Shown: in pieces, positions 42,611 to 54,614 of the stretch
Numbering within the stretch: the first letter of the stretch is position 1
Layout: each line of letters begins with the position of its first letter
Assembly (NCBI GenBank): GCA_025201375.1
Contig: JAIWZP010000007.1
Location: 434,001-498,000, forward strand
Reading direction: 5' to 3'
Origin: Gongronella butleri
Taxonomy: Eukaryota; Mucoromycota; Mucoromycetes; Mucorales; Cunninghamellaceae
Length of the DNA: 64,000 nt
Made by a program: the position numbers and the translations under genes
Notes under the pieces: model-generated
Databases searched by the model: none
What the model was told of the DNA's origin: nothing
What the model saw: the letters and a program-made list of their open reading frames with translations, nothing else

Positions 42611-45229
42611 CTAGAGGGTGACGGTGCGATAGCTTCGCCAGACGGAGTAGTCAAGGCGGGCGTAAAAGTCAAGGAGCTCGACCCAGTCGACATAAGATTT
42701 CTCGACGCCTCGGTTTTTGAGAATGTCGTTGGCATAGGCGACGATGCCGAGGCCAATGCCGCGCCCACGCTGGTCGTCTGCGACGCCGACGCAGGCCATG
42801 CCGCCGCTCTTTGTGCCAAACATGGTCTTGTCGGTCCAGATGAGGTCGGCGCGCTTGTCGTGGGAGACATTGGTGGTGTAGACAATGGTGGAGGCGAGGA
42901 TGCGGCCGTTTTCGTCGTCCTGGCGCGCGACAAGCAGATCCTGAAAGTCACCGAGGTCGGCATGGTGCATATAGGTCGAGAGCCAGTAGGGGAAGTAGCG
43001 TTCTTGGAAAGCGAGCAATTTCCACAGATCCTTTGGCGTGATGCGGCCAAACCAGATGTTTTCACGCTTCATGCGCGACGTGAGGCGTTCAGGGGTCGTG
43101 TAATTCGTCAAGTCGCCGACGAGGTCGTGGACCTGGCCGCTGCTCACTTGCCAGCCGCGGCGTTTGAAAAAGTCGGCGTGCGCGTCTTGCGATGCGGGCA
43201 AACCAGGGAAGAAACGCGGGTACGTGGATCCGAGGCGCATGGATTTGGTGGCGCCCTTGGTTCGCAAGTGATCCAAGGCGGTGTCGTGCAGACGACTGCC
43301 AATGCCTTGCTGTTGGAAGGCCGGGTCGACCATCAATAGCGCCAATTGGCCATGATTTCCATTGTCAGCAATCATGGTGGCGGCAAACCCGATGATTTCA
43401 TTGTCGAGCGTGCGTGCGACAAAGTGGACGGGCTGCGAGGTCGGGTTGCTGAGCACCTTGGCGAATTGGCGCTGGTCGAGCGGCCAATTGGCCCCGAGTG
43501 TCTTGTTCCAGAGCGCATAAACGTGCAAAAGATCATCAACGGCATCGTACGCCTCAATTGCCATGCCATTCGCGGTGTCCTTTGCACCCACGGGGTTGTC
43601 CAGGCCAGGGATGGTGACGGGCAGGTTGCTGGTGCTGGGGATCTCGCCAAAGATGAGCTTGACGGCGGCCTCGTGAGCAGGCGGGGTGTATTCATACGTG
43701 ACGAGGTACGCGTCGATTTCCGTAAAGGCCATGAGGTCGTAAGGATTGATCACGGCGGCCACGACCAGGTTGTGCTTCTCTCCAATGGCTTCATGGACGC
43801 GCTTCACCATATTGCATTGGAATGGGTGCAAATTGGCGTTTGCAGTGCCAATGACAATGAAATCCGCCTCTTTGATCTTTTCCCCGGCGAGAATGGCGTC
43901 CATATTGTCCTCATTGTAGATGATGTATTCCGTGTTGGCGTGGCGACGCGCAAGGGACTCGTAAAACGACTGGAATGGCTCTGCCTCGGAATCAATGGCC
44001 AAGGTCATGGGCACATGGGCGGCCAAAAACAGCAATTTGGCGTCTGCTGCAGGTTTGAAGGGCAAGGCGCGGCCACGATCGCGCACCAGCGTGGGCACCT
44101 TGTCGTACAGGCGCTCGGACAGTTCTTTGTGGGCATTGCAGCCGACAATCTTGAGGGTAACTGCCGGATCTTGTTCATTAGCAGGCAGCACGTCGTCCCA
44201 CGACAGATATTGGTCCTTGAGGGCGGCCACACGCGCAAGTGACGCGTCAATTTCCGTGGAATGGAGCTCTTTTTGCGCGTCCAATGCCTCATACACATGT
44301 GTGAACGCGTCTTTTTGGAATTTGTATGTGTGCGAGATCATGACCATGTCGTGGCCCGCATTGAGGGCTAGGACGGCGCCACGCGCACAACCCACTGTGT
44401 CCTTGACGGCGTCCATCTCGAGGCAATCGGTGATGATGATGCCACGATAATGCAGGCGCTTACGCAAAAGATCACGTGCAATTTCAGGGGCAAGGCTTGC
44501 GGTTGTGCCTGGACACTGTTTGATGAGTTGAGGAAGGTTCATGTGGCCGACCATGATGGATGAGGGTTGCGCAAGGCCCTTTGCAGCAATGGCTTGCTTG
44601 AATGGCACCAATTCCACGCTGTCCAACTCTTGAAGCGATTTGTCAATGACGGGCACGCCCAAATGCGAATCCGTCGCCGTGTCTCCGTGGCCTGGGAAAT
44701 GCTTGCAACTCGTGGCCACACCACCGCGTTGATAACCCTCAACCTGAGCAAGTCCAAGGCGGCCAACAAGAGCGGGATCTTCGCCGTACGAACGAACGCC
44801 AATCACAGGATTCAATGCATTGTTGTTCACATCCATATCTGGCGCCAGATTCCAATTGATGCCCAGTGCGAGCAATTCCTTGCTCGTCGCATACGCCACT
44901 TGCTTGGCAGCCGTCGTCGAATCCATCGCACCCAGCGCCATGTTGCCCGGAAGATACGTGCCAGCAGACCCCAAACGACGCACAACGCCATTTTCCTGGT
45001 CAACCGCAATGAACAATGGCCGAGTGTGCCCCGCATCCTTGGCCGCCTGCTGCAACGACGTCGTCAGCTTCTTCACTTGCTCCGGCGTGTCGATATTGCG
45101 CGAGAAGAAAATAACAGACCCAAGGTTGTGGTGCTTGATAAGGTCCAAAATACCCTCGGTTGGCTCGAGCCCGTCAAACCCACACATGAGGAGCTGACCC
45201 ACGTCGTGATGCTGCTGTTGCTTGGTCAT
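42611..45229 (-). CDS. GH3 beta-N-acetylglucosaminidase (NagZ-like) fused to two GNAT-like domains
   Basis: Single-exon gene of 872 residues from MTKQQQHHDVGQLL. Residues about 8-340 are a NagZ-type GH3 barrel: FIAVDQENGVVRRL, GINWNLAPDMDVN, and KHFPGHGDTATDSH at 176-189, the loop that supplies the His/Asp general acid. TDCLEM supplies the probable nucleophile, Asp268. About 350-560 is the second GH3 domain. About 600-700 is a GNAT fold (IIGFAATMI, LLMVDPAFQQQGIGSRL). About 740-872 is a second GNAT-like domain (GMACVGVADDQRGRGIGLGI, then YVDWVELLDFYARL). No signal peptide is seen, so it is probably cytosolic. It would release GlcNAc from amino-sugar conjugates; the GNAT part may acetylate an amino sugar. 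The coupling is inference. Confidence 0.9.
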   Translation of the reverse strand: MTKQQQHHDVGQLLMCGFDGLEPTEGILDLIKHHNLGSVIFFSRNIDTPEQVKKLTTSLQQAAKDAGHTRPLFIAVDQENGVVRRLGSAGTYLPGNMALGAMDSTTAAKQVAYATSKELLALGINWNLAPDMDVNNNALNPVIGVRSYGEDPALVGRLGLAQVEGYQRGGVATSCKHFPGHGDTATDSHLGVPVIDKSLQELDSVELVPFKQAIAAKGLAQPSSIMVGHMNLPQLIKQCPGTTASLAPEIARDLLRKRLHYRGIIITDCLEMDAVKDTVGCARGAVLALNAGHDMVMISHTYKFQKDAFTHVYEALDAQKELHSTEIDASLARVAALKDQYLSWDDVLPANEQDPAVTLKIVGCNAHKELSERLYDKVPTLVRDRGRALPFKPAADAKLLFLAAHVPMTLAIDSEAEPFQSFYESLARRHANTEYIIYNEDNMDAILAGEKIKEADFIVIGTANANLHPFQCNMVKRVHEAIGEKHNLVVAAVINPYDLMAFTEIDAYLVTYEYTPPAHEAAVKLIFGEIPSTSNLPVTIPGLDNPVGAKDTANGMAIEAYDAVDDLLHVYALWNKTLGANWPLDQRQFAKVLSNPTSQPVHFVARTLDNEIIGFAATMIADNGNHGQLALLMVDPAFQQQGIGSRLHDTALDHLRTKGATKSMRLGSTYPRFFPGLPASQDAHADFFKRRGWQVSSGQVHDLVGDLTNYTTPERLTSRMKRENIWFGRITPKDLWKLLAFQERYFPYWLSTYMHHADLGDFQDLLVARQDDENGRILASTIVYTTNVSHDKRADLIWTDKTMFGTKSGGMACVGVADDQRGRGIGLGIVAYANDILKNRGVEKSYVDWVELLDFYARLDYSVWRSYRTVTL

Positions 45230-46584
45230 GACTTTCCGTTGATAAAAATAAAACACGAAAGAGAAAAAAAAAACTGTGGGGGATGGGCCTTTTTTTTTCT
45301 TTATTCTTACTTCCAAAATTAGGTTTCGGCCCTTTTTAGGGCTCGCAGTGTCCCACGCTCATTGGACCCCTGGATGGTCCCCGCTTTTGTGCGGGGTCCC
45401 TTGATCCCACTTGGAATCTGGGGTAAAAAATGGCCATCCACGGCAACAAAAGCGGCCTTTTTGTCCATAAAGCATCGCTTTACAGCGATTGAGGGGGGCA
45501 ATGGGCCTGTCCGTCTCATTATTATTTGTTATCGTTTTGGATGAGAAATCCCCTGTGCATGCTTGTTGACAACAATTTTATCAGCGGATGCTGAACTTTG
45601 AGGGCGGGGGACCCTGACCCAGGGTCACACATCCAGCTCGAGGGTCAATTTACCACTTTTTTTTTATATTTTTACGAGATTCGCCAGGCTGCGATGCAGT
45701 GCACACGCGCCATTGTGCAGCTTTGGACGAATGTCATGATGCATGAATTGGGAATCATGGATGTAAAATAGAAAAAGTGCTTACCTTGCCTTTGAATTCC
45801 CATCTAGACCGAGCACAAGGAGATCAGAAGCGCACAATTCAAGCCCCGCGATTTCGTAAGCAGTGGCGCCATGCTCCAAAAAGGGTGTCGCTGATGTCAG
45901 CATGGGGTCGCCACGCCTTTTGAACACGTAAAGCCGCCACCAACAGGCACACAAACATACTGCCAGCTAGCCGACCATTCCCACTACCATGATTCATGGA
46001 TTGTGCATGGGATCCCCACGTTTTCAACTGCACGCGACCATCACCTTTGGTAGGAAATCACGGACGGCACCTTTTTCACGTTTTTTTCTTTATTTTTTCG
46101 TTGCTTTTCTTTATTTTTCTTTTTGCCTGGCCATTATGTCACACGGGCGATCCCCCGAGATCATGCTCGTATTTTGCTTGCCAGCAGCGAATTATAAAAG
46201 ATGCGAATTTGGGCTATTTTGCTTCTTATATGCAAATTTAGGAATTGAAATGGGCCATGGCCGCCCATGGTCCAGCACGATGCTGCTTTCAAAGGAGATC
46301 ATGAAAGCCTACGTTGCATTTTCGTTCTGCTGTGCGCAAAAAAAGGATGTCCTAAAAGATGCACAAGCTCTAGAAATGCGCCAAACGCCGTAAAAGCTAA
46401 AATTCGTTTAGATTTCGCCTACAAGGCATCGCAACGCCTGGAAACAAGTTTCAGCGTGAAAGGCGAGCCAGATGCATCGGCCTGGGGCCAAGTTGCAGAT
46501 GTAAAAAATGCATTGGCGCGCTACACGCAAATCAAAATTTAGTCGTGCCAGCCTCCAAAACAAAAATGGAAAAAATGGGTTCCT
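45230..46584. other. Intergenic with a GC-rich inverted-repeat stretch
   Basis: At 45310-45500 there are short hairpins, including CCCCGC-TTTTGT-GCGGGG at about 45377-45394, in a stretch of unusual composition. Frames are open on both strands there (45319-45519 minus, 45362-45544 plus) but neither resembles a known protein. The rest (to 46584) has no gene. Confidence 0.4.
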
Positions 46585-47060
46585 CGAAACCCGTCAAACT
46601 TGCACACAAGAAACCTGGCACGGCATCACCGCGGAAAATGCCAAAAAGAGTGGGGTCAACCTGCTGGTTGACGAGTAATTCGTGATTATCGATTTAACTT
46701 TAGACGCGAATTGCACAGTAAAAAAGCGCTCATAGCGCAGCGCGCATGCGTCCATTAGCAAGAGAGACGCCAGGTGCATGGATTTGATCAGGAGCAGACG
46801 CGTGTAACTCGACGTCTGACACGGTTTATCACGCGCCGAAAAACCTCTATGGTTGTGAAACCATGTCAAAGATACCAAAAAATCACGTTTTTCATAGATC
46901 ACCCATGTCCACGTATGCAGTGAGCTGTGCTTTTTCTGGTGATGCAAGTTTATGGAGATACAGGCACGTTTCGTTGATATGACCTTGAATGGAAAAAAGA
47001 CGTCAAACGCATTTTACGCCAAGAACTAGTCAATGGATCCCAGCTTTTTATGGCATTTCC
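46585..47060 (-). repeat. Dispersed repeat module B, 3' part, reversed
   Basis: Read on the minus strand from 47060 down, it shows TTTGGTATCTTTGACATGG, a GCGTGATAAACC block, GCGCTTTTTTACTG, and the TACTCGTCAACCAGCAGG hairpin followed by CTCTTTTTGGCATTTTCCG. Only the 3' part of the module is present. Confidence 0.6.
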
Positions 47061-48521
47061 ATCGGTGAAAGGGGGTCAAGACTTTAATTTTGCTGATTTC
47101 AAATTCATGATTGTGCCCCAGGGAAAATCCGTGATTTAGAAAATGGTGATTGCGAGCCACATCCAGCGATCGCAGAAAGGCAAGGGTGGGCTTATTCGAA
47201 CGAGCAGACGCAGCACCTTCGTTATGAGCAGCTGATTCCTCAGTAAATTGCAACCGAATCGACAATAAAACCAAAATACTACAAAGTAGCGGCAAACGCA
47301 AATTTCTCGATCCCATATGTAAGTCTCGCCCCCCGTTGATTGCTTGATCACAAGAGCAAAGCAGCAAAGCACATCTGTCACTCTTAAGGTGGCCCGAGCA
47401 CTACATGGAGTAGTAAATGGTGTGCGGCCAAAGGTTTTTTTTTCTTGATATTTCCTGTTGTCTTGGTCGGAACGCGACCGATCGCTTTGCTTCTTAATAA
47501 AATATGAATCTAGATCGAATAATGCATCGAATGGCATCACGGATCTGATATAACTTACAAGAATGATATTGCACGAGAATTTAAAAGCATCACGGCAAGC
47601 AAATTGATCCGTGGATGGCAATAGAATAGAGTGGTGGCTGCGAAATTTAGTATAGTGATTGACATTTGAATGAACTGGATGCTAGTGCAAGTTCCAGGCC
47701 ATTTAAATTGTTTGAACTCGAGAAAATCGGGATATTGTCCTATTTTACGAAAACTCGCGTTTTGCTCGCCAGCCATATGCTCCAAAAAGACAAACAAAGG
47801 CTCAAATGAAAGCTTGGGCCGTCTTTTTTTACTTGAATCGGCAACAACATGGACGATGCTTGTCTGATGGCCGTTAATCATGAAATATTTAGAAAATTGA
47901 TGCGACGATGATTTTGAGCGTGTCATCCTTTGGCTTTTTACCCCCACCCCCACCCCCACGCGTCCCATCAGGCCGATAGTGGATCCCGTTTGCCTCAGAA
48001 TGCCGCATGGTCAAGATGAATGCCGCACCGCGGACGCATGCATGTAAAAACTCATAGAGAATGCGTGTTTTGCGACACATCTAAATAAAACAGCGATTTG
48101 CCATGTTAACTTGGCCACTCGAATCCGTGTTGGAACCCCTTGCACACGTACAACCACGCAGAAACACGTCCAAGCAATTGCTCGCCTCCATTTATGCATC
48201 ACTTACCTGTTTTTAGTGATTTTTGGGCTGTGCTATCGGCCATTGGTCGATGGGAGTGACCGTGGCACAAGAGTAAAGAAGCCTTTGCTGTTTAAAGTGA
48301 AGAAAATGAAGGGCCAAAAGATATGGCGGTTGCCGAAAGGAGCCTAGATTATGCAAAAACGGAAGAACCAGCTTTAAATCGGCCCAGGACCCAATTGGCT
48401 CTCTGCATGGCGATCCAGCCATGCCAAAAAAGGCAAGCGAACATTTTTTGATTTTTTTTGAAGCGTGCAGAGGGTTTGCTCCTGTCTTTTTTTGTCTCTT
48501 TTTATTCATCTTTTTGCATTC
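47061..48521. other. Intergenic, no gene seen
   Basis: About 1.5 kb. A short CCCCCA tract (47940-47958) is the only notable sequence. Frames of 60-160 codons occur on the minus strand (47136-47968) but show no domains. Confidence 0.45.
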
Positions 48522-51240
48522 ATGGCGCCGTCAACAGGGAGCACATATACAAAATACCTCAAATTGTGCATATGTCTATCCTTGGGCCTTGCCTTTTTTA
48601 CGTCACTGGTTCGTTTCGTCTATGGTAATCTTCGAAAGGAAAAAAAGAAGAAAAAAAAGGACCACCATTCATTTTTTTTCCACTTTTTTAGAGTCGAACG
48701 ACCGGTCACGGTGTGAAGGTATGCTGGACGACGGGCGCTGGCTTGACCCTTTGGCGTCGCAAGGGTGGCAGCCGTCCGGATGCATGCTACACGGATACAA
48801 ATCGGCGGAGACAGGGACCTGTTTGAAGCATTCGCGCGTGCTTTACATTGGCGACTCTGTTGCGCGGCAGCAATTCTTTGAATTTGCGCGTCTTTTGCAA
48901 CCTGACCTCAACACGGACGGCGAGAAGCACAGCGACCGGCGATTCACATTCAATGAACATGATCTCGTGTTTGAATTCTGGTGGGATCCATTCCTCAACA
49001 GCACGCGATCGATGGAATTGTTCCAAACGGCGGGCCGCAGCCCATTGGGCGACGAACGGCCGTCATTGTTGGTTGTTTCCGTCGGCATGTGGCACATGCG
49101 GTTCCTCGAATCGTCGTCGTTTTACCAGGATTGGCGTGTTGCCGTGGATCAAGTCATGAGCACCGTCGAACGCACGAATCAGCTTGCCGACGCGGTGATC
49201 CTTGCCCCTGTCGAGCTGCCACAAGAGGAATTGCTCGCACCCAATCGTTCGGCCATCACCGTCGAAAAAGCATCAGCCATGAACGCTTATCTGCGCACGC
49301 GTCACACGCAAATCAAGCCAAAGAACCCATTTGCGATCCCGTTTGCCTGGAACGCCATTGTCGCGGCCACGCCCACAGCCACGGACGATGGGCTCCATTA
49401 CAACGACAAGGTCACGGCCGCGCAAGTCCAGCTCGCGCTCAATTATAGATGCAATGATATGCGACCCAAGCAATTCCCCTTTGATTCGACCTGTTGCATG
49501 TACTACCCCAAGCCTCTATGGTATCAAAACATCATGTTCCTCTTCTTTCTCCTGCTCGTGCCCTTGGCCTTTTATCTCTCGGATGCCGGTAAGAAAAACA
49601 AAAAAGAAAAGAAAAAAAAAAACGAAAGCACCCTTTTCTCCTTTTTTTCCTTATGTTCGCGCTCACGCCATCCACATTTTATAGGCATTTCGCGGTCAAT
49701 GCCGTCGGAAAAGGTGTTGAATGCGTGGTTCATCTTTGGTTTGTGTGTGATCTACATGTATTTTGGCGACCGCACGCAAATCTTTGGAAAGATGCAAAAG
49801 CACTATGATGCACACACATTCACGGTGCTGATGGTGCTGATGGGCGTCGTGGGACTTGCCACGCTCAAGACGGCGAAAAAGGATGGCGCGGCCACGGACC
49901 TTGGGTTCTTGAATCGCGACCAAACGGACGAATGGAAGGGCTGGATGCAATTGGTGATTTTGATCTACCACTTTGTGGGCGCGTCGGGCACGTCGGGGAT
50001 CTACAATGCCGTGCGCGTGCTCGTTGCCGCGTACCTGTTCCAGACGGGCTATGGCCACTTTTTCTTTTTTTACAAAAAGGGCGACTTTGGCCTTGCGCGC
50101 GTCATCAATGTGTTGGTGCGGCTGAATTTGTTGACGTTTGTGCTGCAATACCTCATGGATACGAACTACCTGAGCTATTATTTCACGCCGCTCGTCACGT
50201 TCTGGTTCGGCGTCATCTACCTGACCATGTGGGTCATGCACGGACGCAACAAGAATACGGCATTCATGCTTGGCAAGATTGTATTTGCGGGTTTGCTGAC
50301 GACGGCGGTGATCCAGACGCCCGGGATTCTCGAAGGCGTGTTTGATCTGCTCAATTGGGTGGCGGGTGTCGAGTGGAATGCGGCTGAATGGCGATTCCGG
50401 CTCGCTTTGGACGGATGGATTGTCTACATTGGGATGCTCAGTGCCTTTGCCTATATCAAGTATCAAGAGCACAAGTGGATGGACCACCCACGATTCGCTA
50501 CGATCAAGAACGGCACCATTATTGGCTCCATTGTGGCTCTTGCATGGTTCTTTTGGTTCGAATTGTCGCGAGAGTCGAAATTCGTGTACAATGGGTACCA
50601 GCCATATGTGTCGTTTATCCCCATTCTTGCGTTTGTGTTTTTGCGCAATGCCACGGTCGCGCTACGCAACACGTCGTCGCGCTTTTTTATCTTTATCGGC
50701 AAAATCTCTCTCGAAACGTTCATTGGGCAATTCCACATGTGGCTCGCCGGCGACACCAAGGGCCTATTGATTGTGCTGCCTAGCAGCTCGTGGGTCATCC
50801 ACTCGACCCTCGGCTGGTATGCCAATTTGGCCGTGTCCACGCTCATCTTTGTCTTCATCAGCTATTACCTGAGCCAGACCACAGGTGAACTCACGCGCTG
50901 GATCTGCAATGACGTCATTTTGGGCGGTGCCACGCCCGATCAACAGCACCAGCGCCGTCAAAACGCGTACCAGCAACTGCCCACGACCACAGGCGACGTT
51001 GCGTCCACCACTGAAAGCACCGCGCATGCTGCTCAGGTCGACAATGCCGCGTCCGCTCAACATATACCATCGCACAGCATCCCCATGGACAATCTGCATG
51101 ACACCACGCCGCCCATGGACGACGTGGCCCTCAACGCGCCCCCCGCCCCACCATCGCGTCTCGCAAAACTCACCTCCGACCCCCGTTTCAAGGTCATTTT
51201 CTTCCTTGCTCTGGTTAGCATTTTGAATAGATTTACTTGA
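48522..51240 (+). CDS. Cas1p-type polysaccharide O-acetyltransferase
   Basis: Three exons: 48522-48624, 48692-49588 and 49685-51240, giving 851 residues. Intron donors are GTAATC and GTAAGA, both in phase 1. The second intron is 96 bp without stops, so it could also be read through. The N terminus is a signal anchor (LCICLSLGLAFFTSLV). A luminal GDSL/SGNH-like esterase domain follows, with YIGDSVARQQFF near residue 87 and DDGLHYND near 265. From about 320 there is a 10-12 helix membrane acyltransferase domain (GTSGIYNAVRVLVAAYLF, LETFIGQFHMWLAGD). The protein ends in a Gln/Thr/Pro-rich segment and a last hydrophobic stretch. This is the architecture of Cryptococcus Cas1p, which O-acetylates polysaccharide in the Golgi. 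It is unrelated to CRISPR Cas1. Confidence 0.92.
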
Positions 51241-51511
51241 TCCCTTTCCCATCCCTCTGTTATTCTAGACTCACAAACAGAACAATTAAAACATCAAATG
51301 ACCTATTTTTTTATTTTACAATCTGAAATGCAGAATTTCTGAAAAATGAAGACGCGTCACGCATTGATGGGCGCGGAAAATCGCCGCTGTTTGGGTCCAA
51401 GAACATCGTGCGCTTGCTGGATCTACGCGTAAAAAAAAAAAAAAAAAAAAAAAAAAAAGACGCGTCAGTGATGCGCCAACGACATGAAATTCACAAAAAA
51501 AAAAAAGTGAC
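51241..51511. other. Short convergent intergenic with a 28-A tract
   Basis: Lies between the 3' ends of the Cas1p-like gene and CHO2. A 28-A run at 51431-51458 is flanked by ACGCGT on the left and GACGCGTCAG on the right. Confidence 0.6.
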
Positions 51512-54500
51512 TCATGGGTGAATTACTCTTTCTGTGAGCTTGGCGACAGCCGTGTCCATTTGCAGCACCTGCCAGGCGAACGTAACATTGAACGTGTCGG
51601 CGACAACCGTAGCTAGTAGCTTGGCTTCATTGTCTGCCAGCACAAAAGGATCAATTTCGGACATTGGCATGCGCTCCACATCATTGGCCATCAAATTTTG
51701 CACCATCTTGAGCAAGAACAGCTGCATTGTGTCAGAGTCGTCCACTTTTGGTGGATGGGAAGCTATCATGAACAAAAGAAAAAAAAAAAAGACGTGTCAA
51801 AAATGCTAAAAAAAAAAAAAAAGAGTGAAAAATGAGAGATTACCTGCAATGACAAAGGGGGCCGACGTTGCCAATGTGCGATGCAGTTTGCCCGAGTGGA
51901 GTCTGCATTCGTATGTTCCGGGTTTCCAAGGGATTTGTGTGCCTTTGAGCACAATGGTCCCTTTTTTGGCGGTGTGGTGCGTATCCATAAGCCATGCCCA
52001 TTGCCCCTTGGTCCGTCCATGGGCCATGGCCGCGTACGACGCCGCCGCATTGTGCCTGTACACGCCCACCCAGCTGTCACGATATTGCTGGGGCACTGAC
52101 GAGCTCCAGTCTATCGAAATGGCGTGCCCGAGGGCTAAGGACTGGTCGCCACTTTTGACATGCACGTGATATTCAGGCTCAGGCTCTTGTGACTTTTCAG
52201 CAAGCGACGTCCGTGTCTCGTGGATCATGCCCTTCAATGCATTGGAGCCAGCTACACGAAAAAAAAAGGCGCGTCGCATTAGTCACGGGCCGTCAATTGA
52301 TTTTTTTTTTTTTGCTTTTTTTTGCACGTGTACCTTCCCCGGCCGTCGTCACGGACGATACCGTCTCGCCAAGCGCCGTCTCCAATTTTTGGATTTGCGT
52401 CGATGCGGACTTGACAGGAGAGCTGACGAGATGAAACGACCGCAAATTGGGAAGCGCGTCGCGTGCCATGGTGATTGCATTGCGCAACGTCTTGGTCACG
52501 CCAGATTCTTGTCGGATCGTCTCGCCGTACAATTTGTGCATATGGGGTCTGATGTGACCCGCAGAAAAAAAATCGTGAGACAATGCATTCAAATGCGCGA
52601 AAAAGGCTCGCTTTCTTACTCTTCGACATATTGCAAGAACAAAATGTTGCACAATTGCGAAAACAAGGCCAGCACGTAGATCATCCAGTGGTTCGTCATC
52701 AGCGTCATGCCCCAAAAGCCGCTGTTCCCAATAATTTTTTCGGGATTGTTCAAATATCTTTCGAAAAAAAAAGGTTACTCGCGTTTCCTCTGCCGTTGCT
52801 TGTTCCGCTTACCTGTAGATACCGGTGTAAAGGAGCGTGTGCCGCTGCTGGTCAATAAAAAAGTCGCCATAGAACCAGCCATAATCGCCGAGCACGTCGT
52901 AAATCGAGACAGACGTCCAAACATGCAAAGCCATAAACACCTATGATAAAAAAGATTGAGTGTCGTTTTTCTCCCTCTGGCAAAACATACGAGGCCAAGG
53001 ACGTGGCGAAGCAGGGTCATGCCATAGGTCCAATCTTGCGGTAACGAGTAAAACTTGCAGCAGGCGACAAAAAAGGTGATGTAGGTCATGCTGAGGGCCA
53101 AATTGAAGATGCTTTTCCAGTGCTGGAACGCGTCGGCGGCGGTGCCGCCCCATTTGATGAAATGGCGCGTGTAAAACATCGAGTCGGATTGCGCCTTTAG
53201 CAGCGATCCGAGTCCGAGCGAGTAAATTGCGCGCCACGCGAGCGCCTGTGCAAACGCGACGACTTGACCCGCACACCCAGGCACTAACAGCGGCACAACC
53301 ACCGAGTACACCATGATCACGACCGACATCAGATCCGCCGACCGGCAAAGATCCAGGTTTTTAAATACAATCAGATCCGGACGGAAATAGTACGGCGCCA
53401 TGTCGCGCCCCGCATTCTTGTCCAATGCCACCATCATCAACTTGATGTCGTCGTCCAGCGTCATGTTCACTCGAGGCTTGTGCTTTGGAAGCGCCTTGGC
53501 ATTGTACACCTTGTCAATGTCTAAAATGGAATTGAAAAAGCGTTTAATACGTATTCTCCAGGTTCCCCGATTTTTTTTTCGGGCTGTTACGTGGTGTCTC
53601 AACCAGGATCAAAAAGGCGAATTGGAGCGCATGTGCGCCAATGCTCACAAAGAGCACCATGTAGCTCGCGCTGATCAGCGACAGGCCATAGTAACCAAAA
53701 TAGCCAATCGAATACATGGGATGTGGCGCCATTTCAAACACACCGTCGAACGTCAGCGACTGCTCAATCAAAAAGAAAAAGTCGCCCCAATCTAAGCGAG
53801 AAAAAAACAAAGAGCACAGCGCATCAGTCTTGTCGATTTTTTTCTCTTTTTTTTTTTTTTGATTTACACCAAGCATAATCCTTCACAACACGGTGCGCAT
53901 CAAGCTTGACCCAGACGTTAAAGATGATGAGAAAGATGCCAAAGGACCAGCGCAGGAGGCCGCCGAGCATGTAATACACGGATGTGGAAAAAACAGAGGC
54001 GTTGTACCAGGAGAGCACAAAAAGCGCATAAGACACAAAATCGTTCATGAGCACAACGTCCACCAGCTGGCGAAAGAGCAGCCACGTGTTGTACTCATCG
54101 GGTAGCGTGTCAAAATCATAGTCGTTGCCCATCTTCAGCGACAATTGCCGCTTGATCCACGGACGTTTACGCACTTGCCGCTGCTGGTACGCGCTGACGA
54201 GCCCATGTGCATCGCTCTGATGTTTTAGCACCAGACCAAGACCCACATTGTACGCCAGGCGCCAAAAAACAAAACAAAGCAGCAGCACCCAGCGGCCAAT
54301 GGCCCGTGGCAATACGAGCCAGAGCACCACCTGGCAAAACATGCACCAGAGCGTGCACAGGTCAAATACCGACTTTGGTGCAAATGGGTTGAAAAGCGAC
54401 GTCACCATATCATGCGTCTCTGGCACCTGGAAACCTGGGGGGGGAAAGAGGAAAGAACGTCAACAACAGTAAAACGTCAAAAAACATGTCACTTACGAGT

Positions 54501-54614
54501 GCCGTCGGCCGTCTTGCCAATAGGCCCGCGCATCACGGACTTTGTCGCCGGTTCCGTGTCTCTGTCGCTCGGGTTGAACCGGTGTCGAAGCGTGTTGGGC
54601 GACCTTTTTTCCAT
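51512..54614 (-). CDS. CHO2: Phosphatidylethanolamine N-methyltransferase
   Basis: Nine exons on the minus strand: 54497-54614, 53868-54434, 53591-53791, 52991-53520, 52813-52940, 52620-52757, 52334-52548, 51844-52251 and 51512-51762. All phases agree; product 851 residues. Family marks are [17 protein letters not shown] near the N terminus, KDYAWYWGDFFF across the second junction, [18 protein letters not shown] in the first methyltransferase unit, and [17 protein letters not shown] with [12 protein letters not shown] in the second. The core is polytopic. The C-terminal third ([32 protein letters not shown]) is soluble. Cho2 makes the first SAM-dependent methylation of phosphatidylethanolamine on the way to phosphatidylcholine, in the endoplasmic reticulum. 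Confidence 0.95.

Noticed and set aside
43346..44242. 298-codon plus-strand frame opposite the GH3 gene
   Set aside because: Antisense shadow of a well-supported coding sequence; no independent motif.
48421..48521. Upstream start for the Cas1p-like protein at 48421 with the first intron read through
   Set aside because: It would replace a clear signal anchor by a Lys-rich low-complexity stretch; the GTAATC...TTTTTTAG intron gives a better N terminus.
49696..50487. 263-codon minus-strand frame opposite the Cas1p-like gene
   Set aside because: Antisense shadow; composition reflects the membrane-helix codons on the other strand.
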